Assembly (NCBI RefSeq): GCF_000621545.1
Contig: NZ_JHYA01000010.1
Coordinates: forward strand, 62,001-126,000
Reading direction: 5' to 3'
DNA from: Anaerovibrio lipolyticus LB2005
Lineage (GTDB): Bacteria > Bacillota > Negativicutes > Selenomonadales > Selenomonadaceae
DNA: 64,000 nt
Below, one piece after another: positions 1-8,679 of the stretch. The position numbers and the translations under genes are program-made. Under the pieces are notes generated by a model that made no database searches, was not told the origin of the DNA, and saw only the letters and a list, made by a program, of their open reading frames with translations. The stretch's first letter is position 1, and every line of letters begins with the position of its first letter.

Positions 1-698
1 ACAGTGGCAATGATACATAATTGTGGGAAATACGCCTGGGGATATGGACTGAAATTCATCACCGTACTAAATGTTATTTTATCATTTCTCTTTATACTCA
101 TTAACTCATATATTTCCTCATCCGGTATTGCCGACAAATGAGGCTTATTTTTTTTCAGCAAATTAATATATTCAGCTACGCGCTCTTGATTTAATGAAGC
201 AAAAGTGGCTCTTTCAATAACTCTAATATCATCCTGATATTTTTTTCGATAGGCTTCATAGCTATAGATTCCATATTCAGTCATTGGCTCGTCACTATCC
301 CCCACCCTGATAAACGAACCTTTTAATCTGCCTTTTCCTTTATAAAACACAGGCCTTTCTGTAATATCTGCTCCCGGTATTTCAGCGGACAGAAATATTT
401 TTTCGTTTTTTTCAACGACTGTAAATAGCGGCCTCACAGCCGGTTCCATCTGCAAGCACTGCTCGTTCACTTTTTTCTGCAAATCCTGTGGGTCGTATAT
501 ACCAACTTCTTTAAATCCCTGTGTTTCATCAACACCAAAAATAATTATTCCGCCCTCATCCTGATTGGAAAAACTTGACAATGTATCATACAAACGCTTA
601 GGGCATCCACCTGCGGCACTCTTGACTTCCAAATTTGATGTTTCACATTTTATTTTCTGCAACATCTCTAATTTTTCAAATAATTCTTCAGTTGTCAT
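1..698 (-). CDS. AlbA_2-domain putative DNA-binding/ATPase regulator, C-terminus beyond window
   Basis: The frame starts at the ATG ending at 698 and stays open to the window edge, so about 232 N-terminal residues are visible and the rest is missing. A GGAGAAA ribosome-binding site lies just upstream. Residues 22-28 (NLEVKSA) and 41-58 (containing SSFSNQDEGG and IIIFGVDE) match the AlbA_2 fold, a putative nucleic-acid-binding domain. In complete relatives it is followed by a HATPase_c_4 domain and a winged helix. Such proteins are usually annotated as transcriptional regulators or ATP-binding proteins, and their biological role is largely unknown. A full relative lies at 57454-58857, and three decayed relatives lie at 53.6-57.3 kb. 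The family call is fairly secure; the function is not. Confidence 0.75.
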   Translation of the reverse strand, partial: MTTEELFEKLEMLQKIKCETSNLEVKSAAGGCPKRLYDTLSSFSNQDEGGIIIFGVDETQGFKEVGIYDPQDLQKKVNEQCLQMEPAVRPLFTVVEKNEKIFLSAEIPGADITERPVFYKGKGRLKGSFIRVGDSDEPMTEYGIYSYEAYRKKYQDDIRVIERATFASLNQERVAEYINLLKKNKPHLSAIPDEEIYELMSIKRNDKITFSTVMNFSPYPQAYFPQLCIIAT

Positions 699-785
699 TT
701 TAGTTTCTCCTTTCTCTATTTGCTATTCTATCAATATTTTTAAGTTTAATCAAGAATCTAAAATGACTTTTCAAAAATAAAAAGA

Positions 786-808
786 GGAACTCAAATGATT
801 TGAGTTCC
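786..808 (-). terminator. Intrinsic terminator downstream of glf
   Basis: A perfect 10-bp inverted repeat (GGAACTCAAA / TTTGAGTTCC) has a 3-base loop and is followed on the minus strand by a T-rich run. It would end transcription coming through glf and, upstream of that, the Wadjet operon. Confidence 0.75.
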
Positions 809-829
809 CTACACTCTTCGTTTTAACCT

Positions 830-853
830 TTATTGCAGCAAGCTCAATACAGC
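830..853 (-). pseudogene. Possible relic of a flagellin 3' end
   Basis: Read on the minus strand, these 24 bases encode AVLSLLQ followed by a stop, the same C-terminal end as the flagellin at 21099-22889. The frame is closed immediately upstream, so nothing else of a flagellin is left. It sits between glf and the terminator at 786-808, which may have been that flagellin's terminator. The match is short, and chance similarity cannot be excluded. Confidence 0.35.
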
Positions 854-914
854 CTGATAATATTACTTGGTTCTATCCGAGTCGAGTTTGGCCGGGTAAA
901 CTAACTCAGTTATA

Positions 915-2036
915 CTATTTCTTCCCCAGCTCAGCCTCTGCCGTTTCCAAGGCCTTAGCGATAGTCACATCCATATCGTAATAGGAATATGTACCCAGGC
1001 GGCCGCCGAATACTACATTAGTCAGCTTAGCTGCCTCTTCCTTATAACGGGCGTATAATACACTGTTCTTCTCATCATTAACAGGATAATAAGGCTCATC
1101 ACCCTTTTTCCATTCGGAGGAGTATTCCCTTGAAATAACAGTCTTCGGCAATTCGTTGCCATTTTCATCTTTGCCAAATTCAAACCACTTATGCTCAATT
1201 ATTCTGGTCCAAGCCGTCTCCCGGTCGGTGTAATTCACTGCCGCATTTCCCTGAAAGCTTGGCTTATTAAGCAGCTCATTTTCAAAGCGAACAGAACGAT
1301 ACTCCAAGGTTCCCAGCTTGTAATCGAAAAATTCATCTATTGGACCTGTGTAAATAATCTTTTCAGCCACCTGCTCATAGTCGGAGCGATGCCTCAGATA
1401 ATCCACTCCAAGACGCACCTCAATACCATCAAGAAGCTTTTTTATGAGCTTGGTATAGCCACCCATAGGAATCCCCTGATAGAGGGCATTGAAATAATTA
1501 TTGTCGTAGGTGTAGCGCACTGGAAGTCGCTTAATTATGAAAGCAGGCAAATCCTTGCAATCACGCCCCCACTGCTTTTCCGTATAGCCTTTAATGAGCT
1601 TTTCAAAAATATCACGGCCCACCAGGGAAATGGCCTGTTCCTCCAGATTTTTAGGCTCACCCTTTATCTCCTGACGCTGCTCAGCAATTTTTGCCGCCGC
1701 TTCCTCAGGAGTCACCACACCCCACATTTTATTGAAGGTGTACATGTTAAACGGCAGAGAATAAATCTCCCCCTTGTAGTTAGCCACCGGAGAATTGGTG
1801 AAGCGGTTAAACTCCCCAAATTTTGTTATATACTGCCAAACCTTTTTATCATTGGTGTGAAAAATATGGGCGCCGTACTTATGGACATTAATGCCCTCCA
1901 CCTTTTCAGTGTATACATTGCCCCCAATATGATCCCGCCGGTCGATAACCAATACCTTTTTCCCTGCTTCCTTGGCCTGCTGGGCAAACACAGCCCCAAA
2001 AAGGCCAGAGCCTACTATTAAATAATCGTATTTCAT
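915..2036 (-). CDS. glf: UDP-galactopyranose mutase
   Basis: This flavoenzyme interconverts UDP-galactopyranose and UDP-galactofuranose, supplying galactofuranose for cell-surface glycans. The 373 residues match the usual family length. The N-terminal FAD-binding loop is visible (LIVGSGLFGAV, residues 6-16), as is the conserved C-terminal stretch GGRLGTYSYYDMD. A GAAGGGA ribosome-binding site precedes the ATG. The gene starts 16 bases after the stop of jetD on the same strand, so it may be transcribed with the Wadjet operon, although the two functions are not known to be related. A terminator follows at 786-808. Its sugar product would fit the glycan gene clusters further along the window. 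Confidence 0.93.
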   Translation of the reverse strand: MKYDYLIVGSGLFGAVFAQQAKEAGKKVLVIDRRDHIGGNVYTEKVEGINVHKYGAHIFHTNDKKVWQYITKFGEFNRFTNSPVANYKGEIYSLPFNMYTFNKMWGVVTPEEAAAKIAEQRQEIKGEPKNLEEQAISLVGRDIFEKLIKGYTEKQWGRDCKDLPAFIIKRLPVRYTYDNNYFNALYQGIPMGGYTKLIKKLLDGIEVRLGVDYLRHRSDYEQVAEKIIYTGPIDEFFDYKLGTLEYRSVRFENELLNKPSFQGNAAVNYTDRETAWTRIIEHKWFEFGKDENGNELPKTVISREYSSEWKKGDEPYYPVNDEKNSVLYARYKEEAAKLTNVVFGGRLGTYSYYDMDVTIAKALETAEAELGKK

Positions 2037-2052
2037 AAGATAATCCCTTCTA

Positions 2053-3309
2053 TTAAGTCAACTCATGTACCATTTTATCCAGTAAGCTTTCCTGATAAAG
2101 AACCTTTTTACATATACTCATTTCCTGAACCAAGTGTACCAGTTTAGGATGCACAAGGGAAGGCAGCTTTTTCAGTCTCCCCTCCGGCAAGTCGGTAACT
2201 GCTTCTTTGTAATCCTCCACTGACATATGCCACAATTCCACGTTATCATAACGTGACAAAATATGCTGGGCTATACTGATACCTTCCGGATCCAAATCGC
2301 CAGCATAAAGGATTTTCGCCCCACTCCTGCCAAGACCATCAAGAATAGCCCAAGAGGCCGCCTTAAGCTGACCATGAAACGCTATCAAGGGACGGACCTT
2401 GCCTATAGCTGTCAATGTATCCAGCAAAGCAGAAAATATTCCTGAATTTTCCACAATATAAACAGGTGTATCTATTCCACCTACAGGCTCTATTTTATGG
2501 GCCTGAATTATTTCCCGCAAAGGGATGTTTAACGGAGCAAATGATTTGGCACTCTCCCGCCAATAGGTAATTTCTTCCCCGTTTTCCCTATAGGCCACCA
2601 AACCGTACACCGTGGCAAAATTTAATATATCGTCCCGAATAACATGATATTGATATAATAAGCTGGTTCGCTCATGAGCTGCCACTGGCAAAGTGGAGCC
2701 ACTGATAAAGGCCATGGCCTGTAGCAGCAGCCGTCCGGCGGGCTGGTCAAAATCAAAGGCATGGGGATTGCCAGTGGCCCGATTGGCTAATACTGGCAAC
2801 CGTTCATATACATTGGTAATAAGATCAAGACCAGTTGCCACATCATTCAGCAGCTCAAAATTGTAATATAATACCCCTTGGGACAACCTTAACTGACCAT
2901 TTTTAAGGGCATATAGCCATTTTGCAGCCAATTCGGAGGAATGGGCGTCCAAAAGCTGGTCAAGAATCAGCTGACGTTTATCATGCTGTTGTCGACGTTC
3001 TTCCTGCTTGCTTACAAAATTGTCTGGCAACAACGATAATATAAACTTCTGTAGGTCAATCCCCTCAAAGCGGGTTTTAGCCCAGGCACTGGAAAACTCC
3101 CGAAAGGACACTCTGTCCTGCCCCTTAATTTCACGCCGCAGAAAGGCCCCCAAATCCCGCTGTTCCCTGTCTGATAACTGACTTAGGCTGGCAATACCAC
3201 CGAAATGGCCCAGACTACGATATTTATGAGAAAAGGACCTCACCAGCCTTAGGAGGACCGGATGGCTATTAAAATATTTGATTGCCTCTTCCTGTAAACC
3301 ATCATCCAT
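2053..3309 (-). CDS. jetD: Wadjet subunit JetD, type II (DUF2399/TOPRIM)
   Basis: JetD is the nuclease subunit of Wadjet systems, which recognise and cut closed circular plasmid DNA together with the SMC-like JetABC complex. The 418-residue protein has a C-terminal TOPRIM-like motif, ILYAGDLDPEG, around residues 333-343. Its acidic residues would bind the metal for DNA cleavage. Its size and place as the last gene of a jetA-jetB-jetC-jetD order fit the TIGR02679/DUF2399 type II subunit. The start codon overlaps the end of jetC by 8 bases (ATGGATGA), indicating translational coupling. The subunit identity is well supported by context; the type assignment rests mainly on JetA and JetB. Confidence 0.88.
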   Translation of the reverse strand: MDDGLQEEAIKYFNSHPVLLRLVRSFSHKYRSLGHFGGIASLSQLSDREQRDLGAFLRREIKGQDRVSFREFSSAWAKTRFEGIDLQKFILSLLPDNFVSKQEERRQQHDKRQLILDQLLDAHSSELAAKWLYALKNGQLRLSQGVLYYNFELLNDVATGLDLITNVYERLPVLANRATGNPHAFDFDQPAGRLLLQAMAFISGSTLPVAAHERTSLLYQYHVIRDDILNFATVYGLVAYRENGEEITYWRESAKSFAPLNIPLREIIQAHKIEPVGGIDTPVYIVENSGIFSALLDTLTAIGKVRPLIAFHGQLKAASWAILDGLGRSGAKILYAGDLDPEGISIAQHILSRYDNVELWHMSVEDYKEAVTDLPEGRLKKLPSLVHPKLVHLVQEMSICKKVLYQESLLDKMVHELT

Positions 3310-6300
3310 TTGCTGTATCCTCCATCATTACCTGCTTGGTATTGCCATCCCAATGGTAGCCCAACACCGAAACGTAATTGGCATTGAGAGGCCGGAGCAA
3401 TTCATATATATTCAGGCTTGGCACCACATCATAATCCCCCCATATCGCCTGGGAATTCATAATGTAATTAAAGCCCATTTGCTCCACCAATCTAAACATA
3501 TCCCGCATATTTTGCTCATCTCCCCCGGCAAAGGCCTCATCCAGAGTAATAAGCCGCGGTGCATCCTTCCCGGCATCCAAATACCGGGAATAGGCTGCAG
3601 AAAACAGTGGCACATACATAGCCATGGCCTTTTCACCGCCACTAAGCCGGAAAAAGGCCTTATCCGTAAGCTCCCGTCGCTTTATTTGTTCTCCCTTATC
3701 ATAATACAGACGGAATCTAAACCACTGGCGATAATCCAATTGCTCCTTCACAGAAGCCTGGAAGGCATCGGCATCCTTTTCCATGATTTCCGCCGCCTCC
3801 TGGGCCTTTCTGATGCGGTAGGAAAAATGCTGCTCCAATCGCTGCATATCCTCTTCCTTCATCAGCTCCGGATCGCTGTGAAGCAACTCCACAAGCTCTG
3901 CCGTATCCAGCTCATCCTCGTCGTCGCCTATTAATGGCTTCCACTCCAGTCTAAACCTTAGGGCACTGGATGTTTCACTCTTATCCATAAGCTTATTCAT
4001 CTTCTTTATCCAGTCCTCAGCACCATATATTCTTTCGCTGATGGTACGACCAATACTGTTGAGAATAATCTCCTGATAAATTTGCTTATCCTGCTCCGAC
4101 AACAAATTTTCCTGCTCCAGCAAATGTTTTTTTAGCTGCTCCAGCTGCTCGTAGGGACTTAATCCCTTGCCACCTATATCAGTAACCGCCAGTTGACGAA
4201 CGGCATGATCCCTTAGGGCTTCCCAAGGAGGTAAAAACTGTTGCTCCTCCTCAGGGGAAAGGGGAATAAATTCTCCCACATCATCCATGGCCTCCCGTAG
4301 AGAGAAGCGATATTCAGCAATTTCATCCCTATGCTGCGCATATTGATTTTCCACCCGTTGCGCCAACGAATGAAGACTTTGGGTCGCACGACTTTTCTGA
4401 CGGTCCTGAATTATTTTCCGCAAATCCTTCTTGTCCCCCGTAAAAAAGCCCCGTTGCAGCTCGGCCTGTAAAAGGTCATTCCACCTTTCCCTCAGCTGTC
4501 TATAAACAGTCTGATGCCGGGTCAAAAGATTTAACTCGATGGTAATATTGGTTTTATTCCTTTCGTTTTCCCCCTCCAACCTAGAGGCCGTCATCAGCTC
4601 CTGAGGTATTTTGCCCAACCGGGAAATAACCGCACTAATGCGGGCCTCAACAGCAGCTGCATCCATGACCTCCAGCTGTCTGGTCAAGGCCTCGATGGTT
4701 TTCTTTAACTGCAAAATAGTAGTTTCCTGATTTTGCAGCTCACCCTTCAATATATCCACTTCACCACTGACATATTCCACATCCTGCTTGTGCTGACTTA
4801 GCAGCTCTGCCGTATGGGCATAGTCAGCCTGCAACAGGGTTAGGCTGTTATATGCCTCCCCGTATTCATTCATAATGGCCAATGCTTCCTCATAGGCTTG
4901 GGCAGAAAATCCTAATGCCGTTTCTCCCCGCATTTCCGTTATATCCAACCGTTCCCGTCGCAGCTCCAAAGTTAGCTTTTTTTGCTGCTCATCCTTTTCC
5001 TGAAGGCGAAGCCGCTGTTGCTCTATTTCATTGGCCTTACCCCTGGACTTATCATAAAGCTGCTGGGCTTCTTGATGGGATGGAAATTCCAGCTTTGCCC
5101 GACCTAATTTTTCATTCTTCAGCAGCAGCTCCTGCTCCCGGCACTGTTGCCTGGTTAACTGGTCAGTCAGTCCAGCTATTTCCTGCTCCTTAGTCTCGAT
5201 TTGCTGGCGACGATACCTTTCCCGGGCCTGCTTGCCGATAAATAACGCCTCTGACCGCTCAGCAGCCCGTCCGGCAATGCTGCCCAGACAATAACCTCCC
5301 TTTTCCAGATTCAAGGCAGTGCCACCATGGGAGGGATACAGATTATCATCCACCACAATACTGGACAGAATATCGGCAATACGGGCTGATGACAGACCGC
5401 TATCCCCAGGAACAGGCTCCAAATAATTAATCAGAGAATCCGCCAGCATGACCACTTCACCACTAAACAGCACATTGCCCCGCATATTATCCGGCAGTTT
5501 ATTGGCCATTTCATTGGTTTCCAGAATAATGGCATTTAACAGGCCAGCCTCCAATAAAGCCGATTCCAGGCGTTCACGGACATGAGCCGGAACCTGGGAC
5601 CGAAATTCCGTAGCCTCATATAAAGGTAGAAAGGCAATATTATTTTCCTTAAGAGAGGCTCTGGCCAGCTTATAAGCCTCACCTAGGTCCGGTTCCGCCT
5701 CCTTCTTCTCCCGCAGGAGGCGCAATTCCTCCCTCTCACTGGCTAAATTTTCTTCAAGATGCTGAATATCGGCCCGCACCTGGCCTATGGCACCATCTAA
5801 CTCCCGCTGATGGTGGCTGACCACATCACTTAAATGCTTTTCCACCTCCAGCCATTGACTGGAGGAATACAGCTCCCGGAGACAGCCCACCAACTGGTTT
5901 TCCTGCTCCCCAGTAAAGGAAATAACCTCCTGCCAGCTGGTTTTCCATTCATAAAAAGCCTTAATAATGTTTTCCCGTTCCCGCTCCAGTGCCTCCATTA
6001 ATTGCTGATATTCGTAGGAATACTGGTCGAGACGCTTATTTTCTTCACCCAGCTCCTGTTCATTTTGCTGAACCCGTTGCTGAATATTTTCGTAGGCCAA
6101 CAGCCTTTTGTGCAGCTGCTGTAAGGTCTTAATATGATTTTGCCGCTCATTGCGCCACAGCATAAAATGACCAGCGGCATCTTTATCAGTTAGCTTAAAG
6201 CCATGACTGATGGCTGCATGGGCCGAAAAATTCGCCTCCTGTGCCAGACCTTCTAAATTATCCAACACCTCAGCCACCTGCTCTTCCACCTCAAATAGCT

Positions 6301-7465
6301 TATATTCCTCGGCTTTAACCTGTTCCGATAAGGACAGCTCCCGTCGCCGCTTATCCGACAGCATCTGTTCCCGATGACTCCGCTCCCGTTCTTCACGTTC
6401 CAGCGTCAGCTGAGTCTCCTTTTTCTTCTCTGCTGCTTTATATGCCTCATTTTCCTGCAAATCAGACTGCTCCTGGCGCAAGGTCCGTTCCTCCACTGCC
6501 AGCTCCTGTTGTTTGTTTCTGGCATTTTCCGCCTGCTCTGAAGCCTTTGCCAGTAATTCCCGTTGCTGCTGCTCCTTATGTTCCAGATTGTTCAGTATAT
6601 CATCGCATCTGTCTACTCCCATGGCCCGTTCAGCCAATACAGCTGTGTTATAGGTGGTATAAGCATTACAAATAGCCTGAAAGGCCCCCTGCTCCCGCTT
6701 TAGCTGTTCGATGGCCAGGCGGGTTTTCTCCATATTTTCCAGGGTTTCCGCCAACGGGCGCAAATCATCATCAGAAAGGGTTGGCAAGGAACCATTTAAG
6801 ATTTCATATATTACACTTGGCTTGAAATCCCGGGACAATTTAGGGCTTCGTAGCTGAATCAGCAGCTTCATAAGCTCCTCATATTTCTGGATATCCTTGT
6901 AGCCAAAGATATATTGATTTACCATGGCCATATATTCCCGCTGTTCCGTAGTCACCCGACCATCCTGGCCAATGGCGTTTTCCAATTCCCTTTTCGTCAG
7001 GGGTAGCTTTTGCTCCTGGCCATTTTCCGGATTTTTGCTGACGTGATACAGCTGAATATCATGACCTATACGGCGGCCATTTTGCAATATAAAGCCCCAA
7101 AAATCCACCTTGGATGAGCCACGGCGGGCATGAAGTCCCATGCCAGTAGTAATATATTGGTCGCTGTTTTCCCGCTTATATTCCAAAAACAGATAGCCGG
7201 TACGCTCATCATAATCGCTTATTTCCTTTTCCCCCAACAGATAATCATCCATGGTACGTGACTTGGAGCCAAAGCTATCCAGCCTGTCCGCCCGTTTCAC
7301 CCCATCCAGCAGAACAGTCACCAGACTTTGCATGGTTACTGATTTACCAGAGCCGTTACTGCCCCGCAGCAGCAGTCGGCCATCGGCAAAATAGAATTCC
7401 GCCTCATCGTAATACCAATAATTTAAAATACCCGCTCTATACGCCTGCCATCTATTTTCACTCAT
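3302..7465 (-). CDS. jetC: Wadjet subunit JetC, type II (SMC/SbcC-like ATPase)
   Basis: This is the SMC-like motor of the Wadjet complex, proposed to extrude DNA loops and present plasmid DNA to JetD. The 1387 residues match the long type II JetC (TIGR02680). The Walker A loop GSNGSGKS is at residues 35-42. Long charged Glu/Gln/Arg-rich coiled-coil segments follow, then a central hinge-like globular stretch around residues 600-760, a second coiled coil, the ABC signature LSGGE near 1274 and Walker B LITLDEAF near 1305. Head-coil-hinge-coil-head is the SMC layout. It begins 23 bases after jetB and overlaps jetD. All catalytic motifs are intact, so the system is probably functional. Confidence 0.92.
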   Translation of the reverse strand: MSENRWQAYRAGILNYWYYDEAEFYFADGRLLLRGSNGSGKSVTMQSLVTVLLDGVKRADRLDSFGSKSRTMDDYLLGEKEISDYDERTGYLFLEYKRENSDQYITTGMGLHARRGSSKVDFWGFILQNGRRIGHDIQLYHVSKNPENGQEQKLPLTKRELENAIGQDGRVTTEQREYMAMVNQYIFGYKDIQKYEELMKLLIQLRSPKLSRDFKPSVIYEILNGSLPTLSDDDLRPLAETLENMEKTRLAIEQLKREQGAFQAICNAYTTYNTAVLAERAMGVDRCDDILNNLEHKEQQQRELLAKASEQAENARNKQQELAVEERTLRQEQSDLQENEAYKAAEKKKETQLTLEREERERSHREQMLSDKRRRELSLSEQVKAEEYKLFEVEEQVAEVLDNLEGLAQEANFSAHAAISHGFKLTDKDAAGHFMLWRNERQNHIKTLQQLHKRLLAYENIQQRVQQNEQELGEENKRLDQYSYEYQQLMEALERERENIIKAFYEWKTSWQEVISFTGEQENQLVGCLRELYSSSQWLEVEKHLSDVVSHHQRELDGAIGQVRADIQHLEENLASEREELRLLREKKEAEPDLGEAYKLARASLKENNIAFLPLYEATEFRSQVPAHVRERLESALLEAGLLNAIILETNEMANKLPDNMRGNVLFSGEVVMLADSLINYLEPVPGDSGLSSARIADILSSIVVDDNLYPSHGGTALNLEKGGYCLGSIAGRAAERSEALFIGKQARERYRRQQIETKEQEIAGLTDQLTRQQCREQELLLKNEKLGRAKLEFPSHQEAQQLYDKSRGKANEIEQQRLRLQEKDEQQKKLTLELRRERLDITEMRGETALGFSAQAYEEALAIMNEYGEAYNSLTLLQADYAHTAELLSQHKQDVEYVSGEVDILKGELQNQETTILQLKKTIEALTRQLEVMDAAAVEARISAVISRLGKIPQELMTASRLEGENERNKTNITIELNLLTRHQTVYRQLRERWNDLLQAELQRGFFTGDKKDLRKIIQDRQKSRATQSLHSLAQRVENQYAQHRDEIAEYRFSLREAMDDVGEFIPLSPEEEQQFLPPWEALRDHAVRQLAVTDIGGKGLSPYEQLEQLKKHLLEQENLLSEQDKQIYQEIILNSIGRTISERIYGAEDWIKKMNKLMDKSETSSALRFRLEWKPLIGDDEDELDTAELVELLHSDPELMKEEDMQRLEQHFSYRIRKAQEAAEIMEKDADAFQASVKEQLDYRQWFRFRLYYDKGEQIKRRELTDKAFFRLSGGEKAMAMYVPLFSAAYSRYLDAGKDAPRLITLDEAFAGGDEQNMRDMFRLVEQMGFNYIMNSQAIWGDYDVVPSLNIYELLRPLNANYVSVLGYHWDGNTKQVMMEDTANG

Positions 7466-7488
7466 TCTTCGTCCCCCGATTTGCTCTT

Positions 7489-8676
7489 TTACTTTTTGCC
7501 AGTATAATCCGCAGGATATACCCCTTCATGGCGAAACAGAGCCGACTGCACAGTAATCAGACCATCTTCATCGACCTTCACCATACCCCAGGAAGTCATT
7601 TCCTCCAGCAATCTTTCTGATAGGCGTTTCAAACTCATCTCACGATACTCCTTTGTCCAGCCGGCTTTAGTATTTTTAGATAACTGCTCCAAATGCCCTT
7701 GCCATTGATTAATAGTCATGGCCTGTTTCACCTGCTCTGGAGAAAGCTCTCGTAAATAATGGGATAAGTGCAAAATAATATCGTGAATTCCACGAAAACG
7801 TACAGGAAATACGTCATTAAACCAAGTGGACTGCTCATGGGATACCGCCATAACCCCATTTTGATACAGCTCCAAATGAAGACCAAACCAATCCTGAATA
7901 ATCTCCTCAAGCCTGCCCCATCTGTTGCGCAAATAGGCAAAGTCAGCCTCATACTCCCCCTGGCGATAAAACACCGGCTTCAATAACAATTCCCGATAAA
8001 TCCGATTGCGACGATGACGCAGGGATCGGGCCTCCTCATTAGTGTCCGTGACGTAATCAGCCTCCAGCAAATCCTGCCATGAAACGTAATCCGACAGTTC
8101 CTTTGGAAATGACCGCAAAAAATAGCGGGCCAAATTAGTTACCTCATATAACGCCTCACCCGCAATAGCCCCATCGGCATTAAAGCCTTGACTTATAAAT
8201 CCCGTGCTTTCATCGTCCACAATATTTATAATGCCTTCCTCCGCCAAAAAATTCAGCACTCTTATAAGGGACTTGCGCCAATTATAGGATTCCCAATTCA
8301 ATCGTGGTGTATGAGCTTCCTGAGGATAGTAGGCCAACAGGGCCTCCGCCAAATCACCTAACAAAAACTGTCCCCCGGATTCATACTCCTCTAAAAAAGC
8401 CATCACACAGGCCAACAGAACATAATCCTCTATGCTTTGCATGGCAGCTATCCCCATAAAGCCCCATGGATTGGCAGGGATTTTTTCCAGCTTATAAAAA
8501 TTCGCCGTTACCAATAGTGGCCAGCCACATTTTTCACGAAAAAATTGCCGTAGTGCTTTCTCATTACGGCGTATCAACAAATATTCATCCGGCATTTCCC
8601 GACGGCTAACCCAACGATTTTCCAGCAAAATCTGGGCCCCCCGCCGCAGCTCCTCCTGCTCACTAGCCTCTACCAT
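7489..8676 (-). CDS. jetB: Wadjet subunit JetB, type II (DUF2398)
   Basis: JetB is the kleisin-associated accessory (KITE-like) subunit of the SMC complex. At 395 residues it is much longer than the roughly 200-residue type I DUF4194 JetB and fits the type II DUF2398/TIGR02678 subunit. Visible features are N-terminal helices (ILLENRWVSR, then LRQFFREKCGWPL) and a winged-helix-like centre. No catalytic motif is expected or seen. The start codon is 3 bases after the jetA stop, so the two are translationally linked. The identity depends on operon position and length as much as on sequence. Confidence 0.87.
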   Translation of the reverse strand: MVEASEQEELRRGAQILLENRWVSRREMPDEYLLIRRNEKALRQFFREKCGWPLLVTANFYKLEKIPANPWGFMGIAAMQSIEDYVLLACVMAFLEEYESGGQFLLGDLAEALLAYYPQEAHTPRLNWESYNWRKSLIRVLNFLAEEGIINIVDDESTGFISQGFNADGAIAGEALYEVTNLARYFLRSFPKELSDYVSWQDLLEADYVTDTNEEARSLRHRRNRIYRELLLKPVFYRQGEYEADFAYLRNRWGRLEEIIQDWFGLHLELYQNGVMAVSHEQSTWFNDVFPVRFRGIHDIILHLSHYLRELSPEQVKQAMTINQWQGHLEQLSKNTKAGWTKEYREMSLKRLSERLLEEMTSWGMVKVDEDGLITVQSALFRHEGVYPADYTGKK

Positions 8677-8679
8677 AAA

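Noticed and set aside
1191-2021. Long plus-strand open frame opposite glf
   Set aside because: It lies wholly antisense to a strongly conserved enzyme, has no ribosome-binding site and its translation resembles no family. The same applies to plus-strand frames inside jetC and the flagellins.
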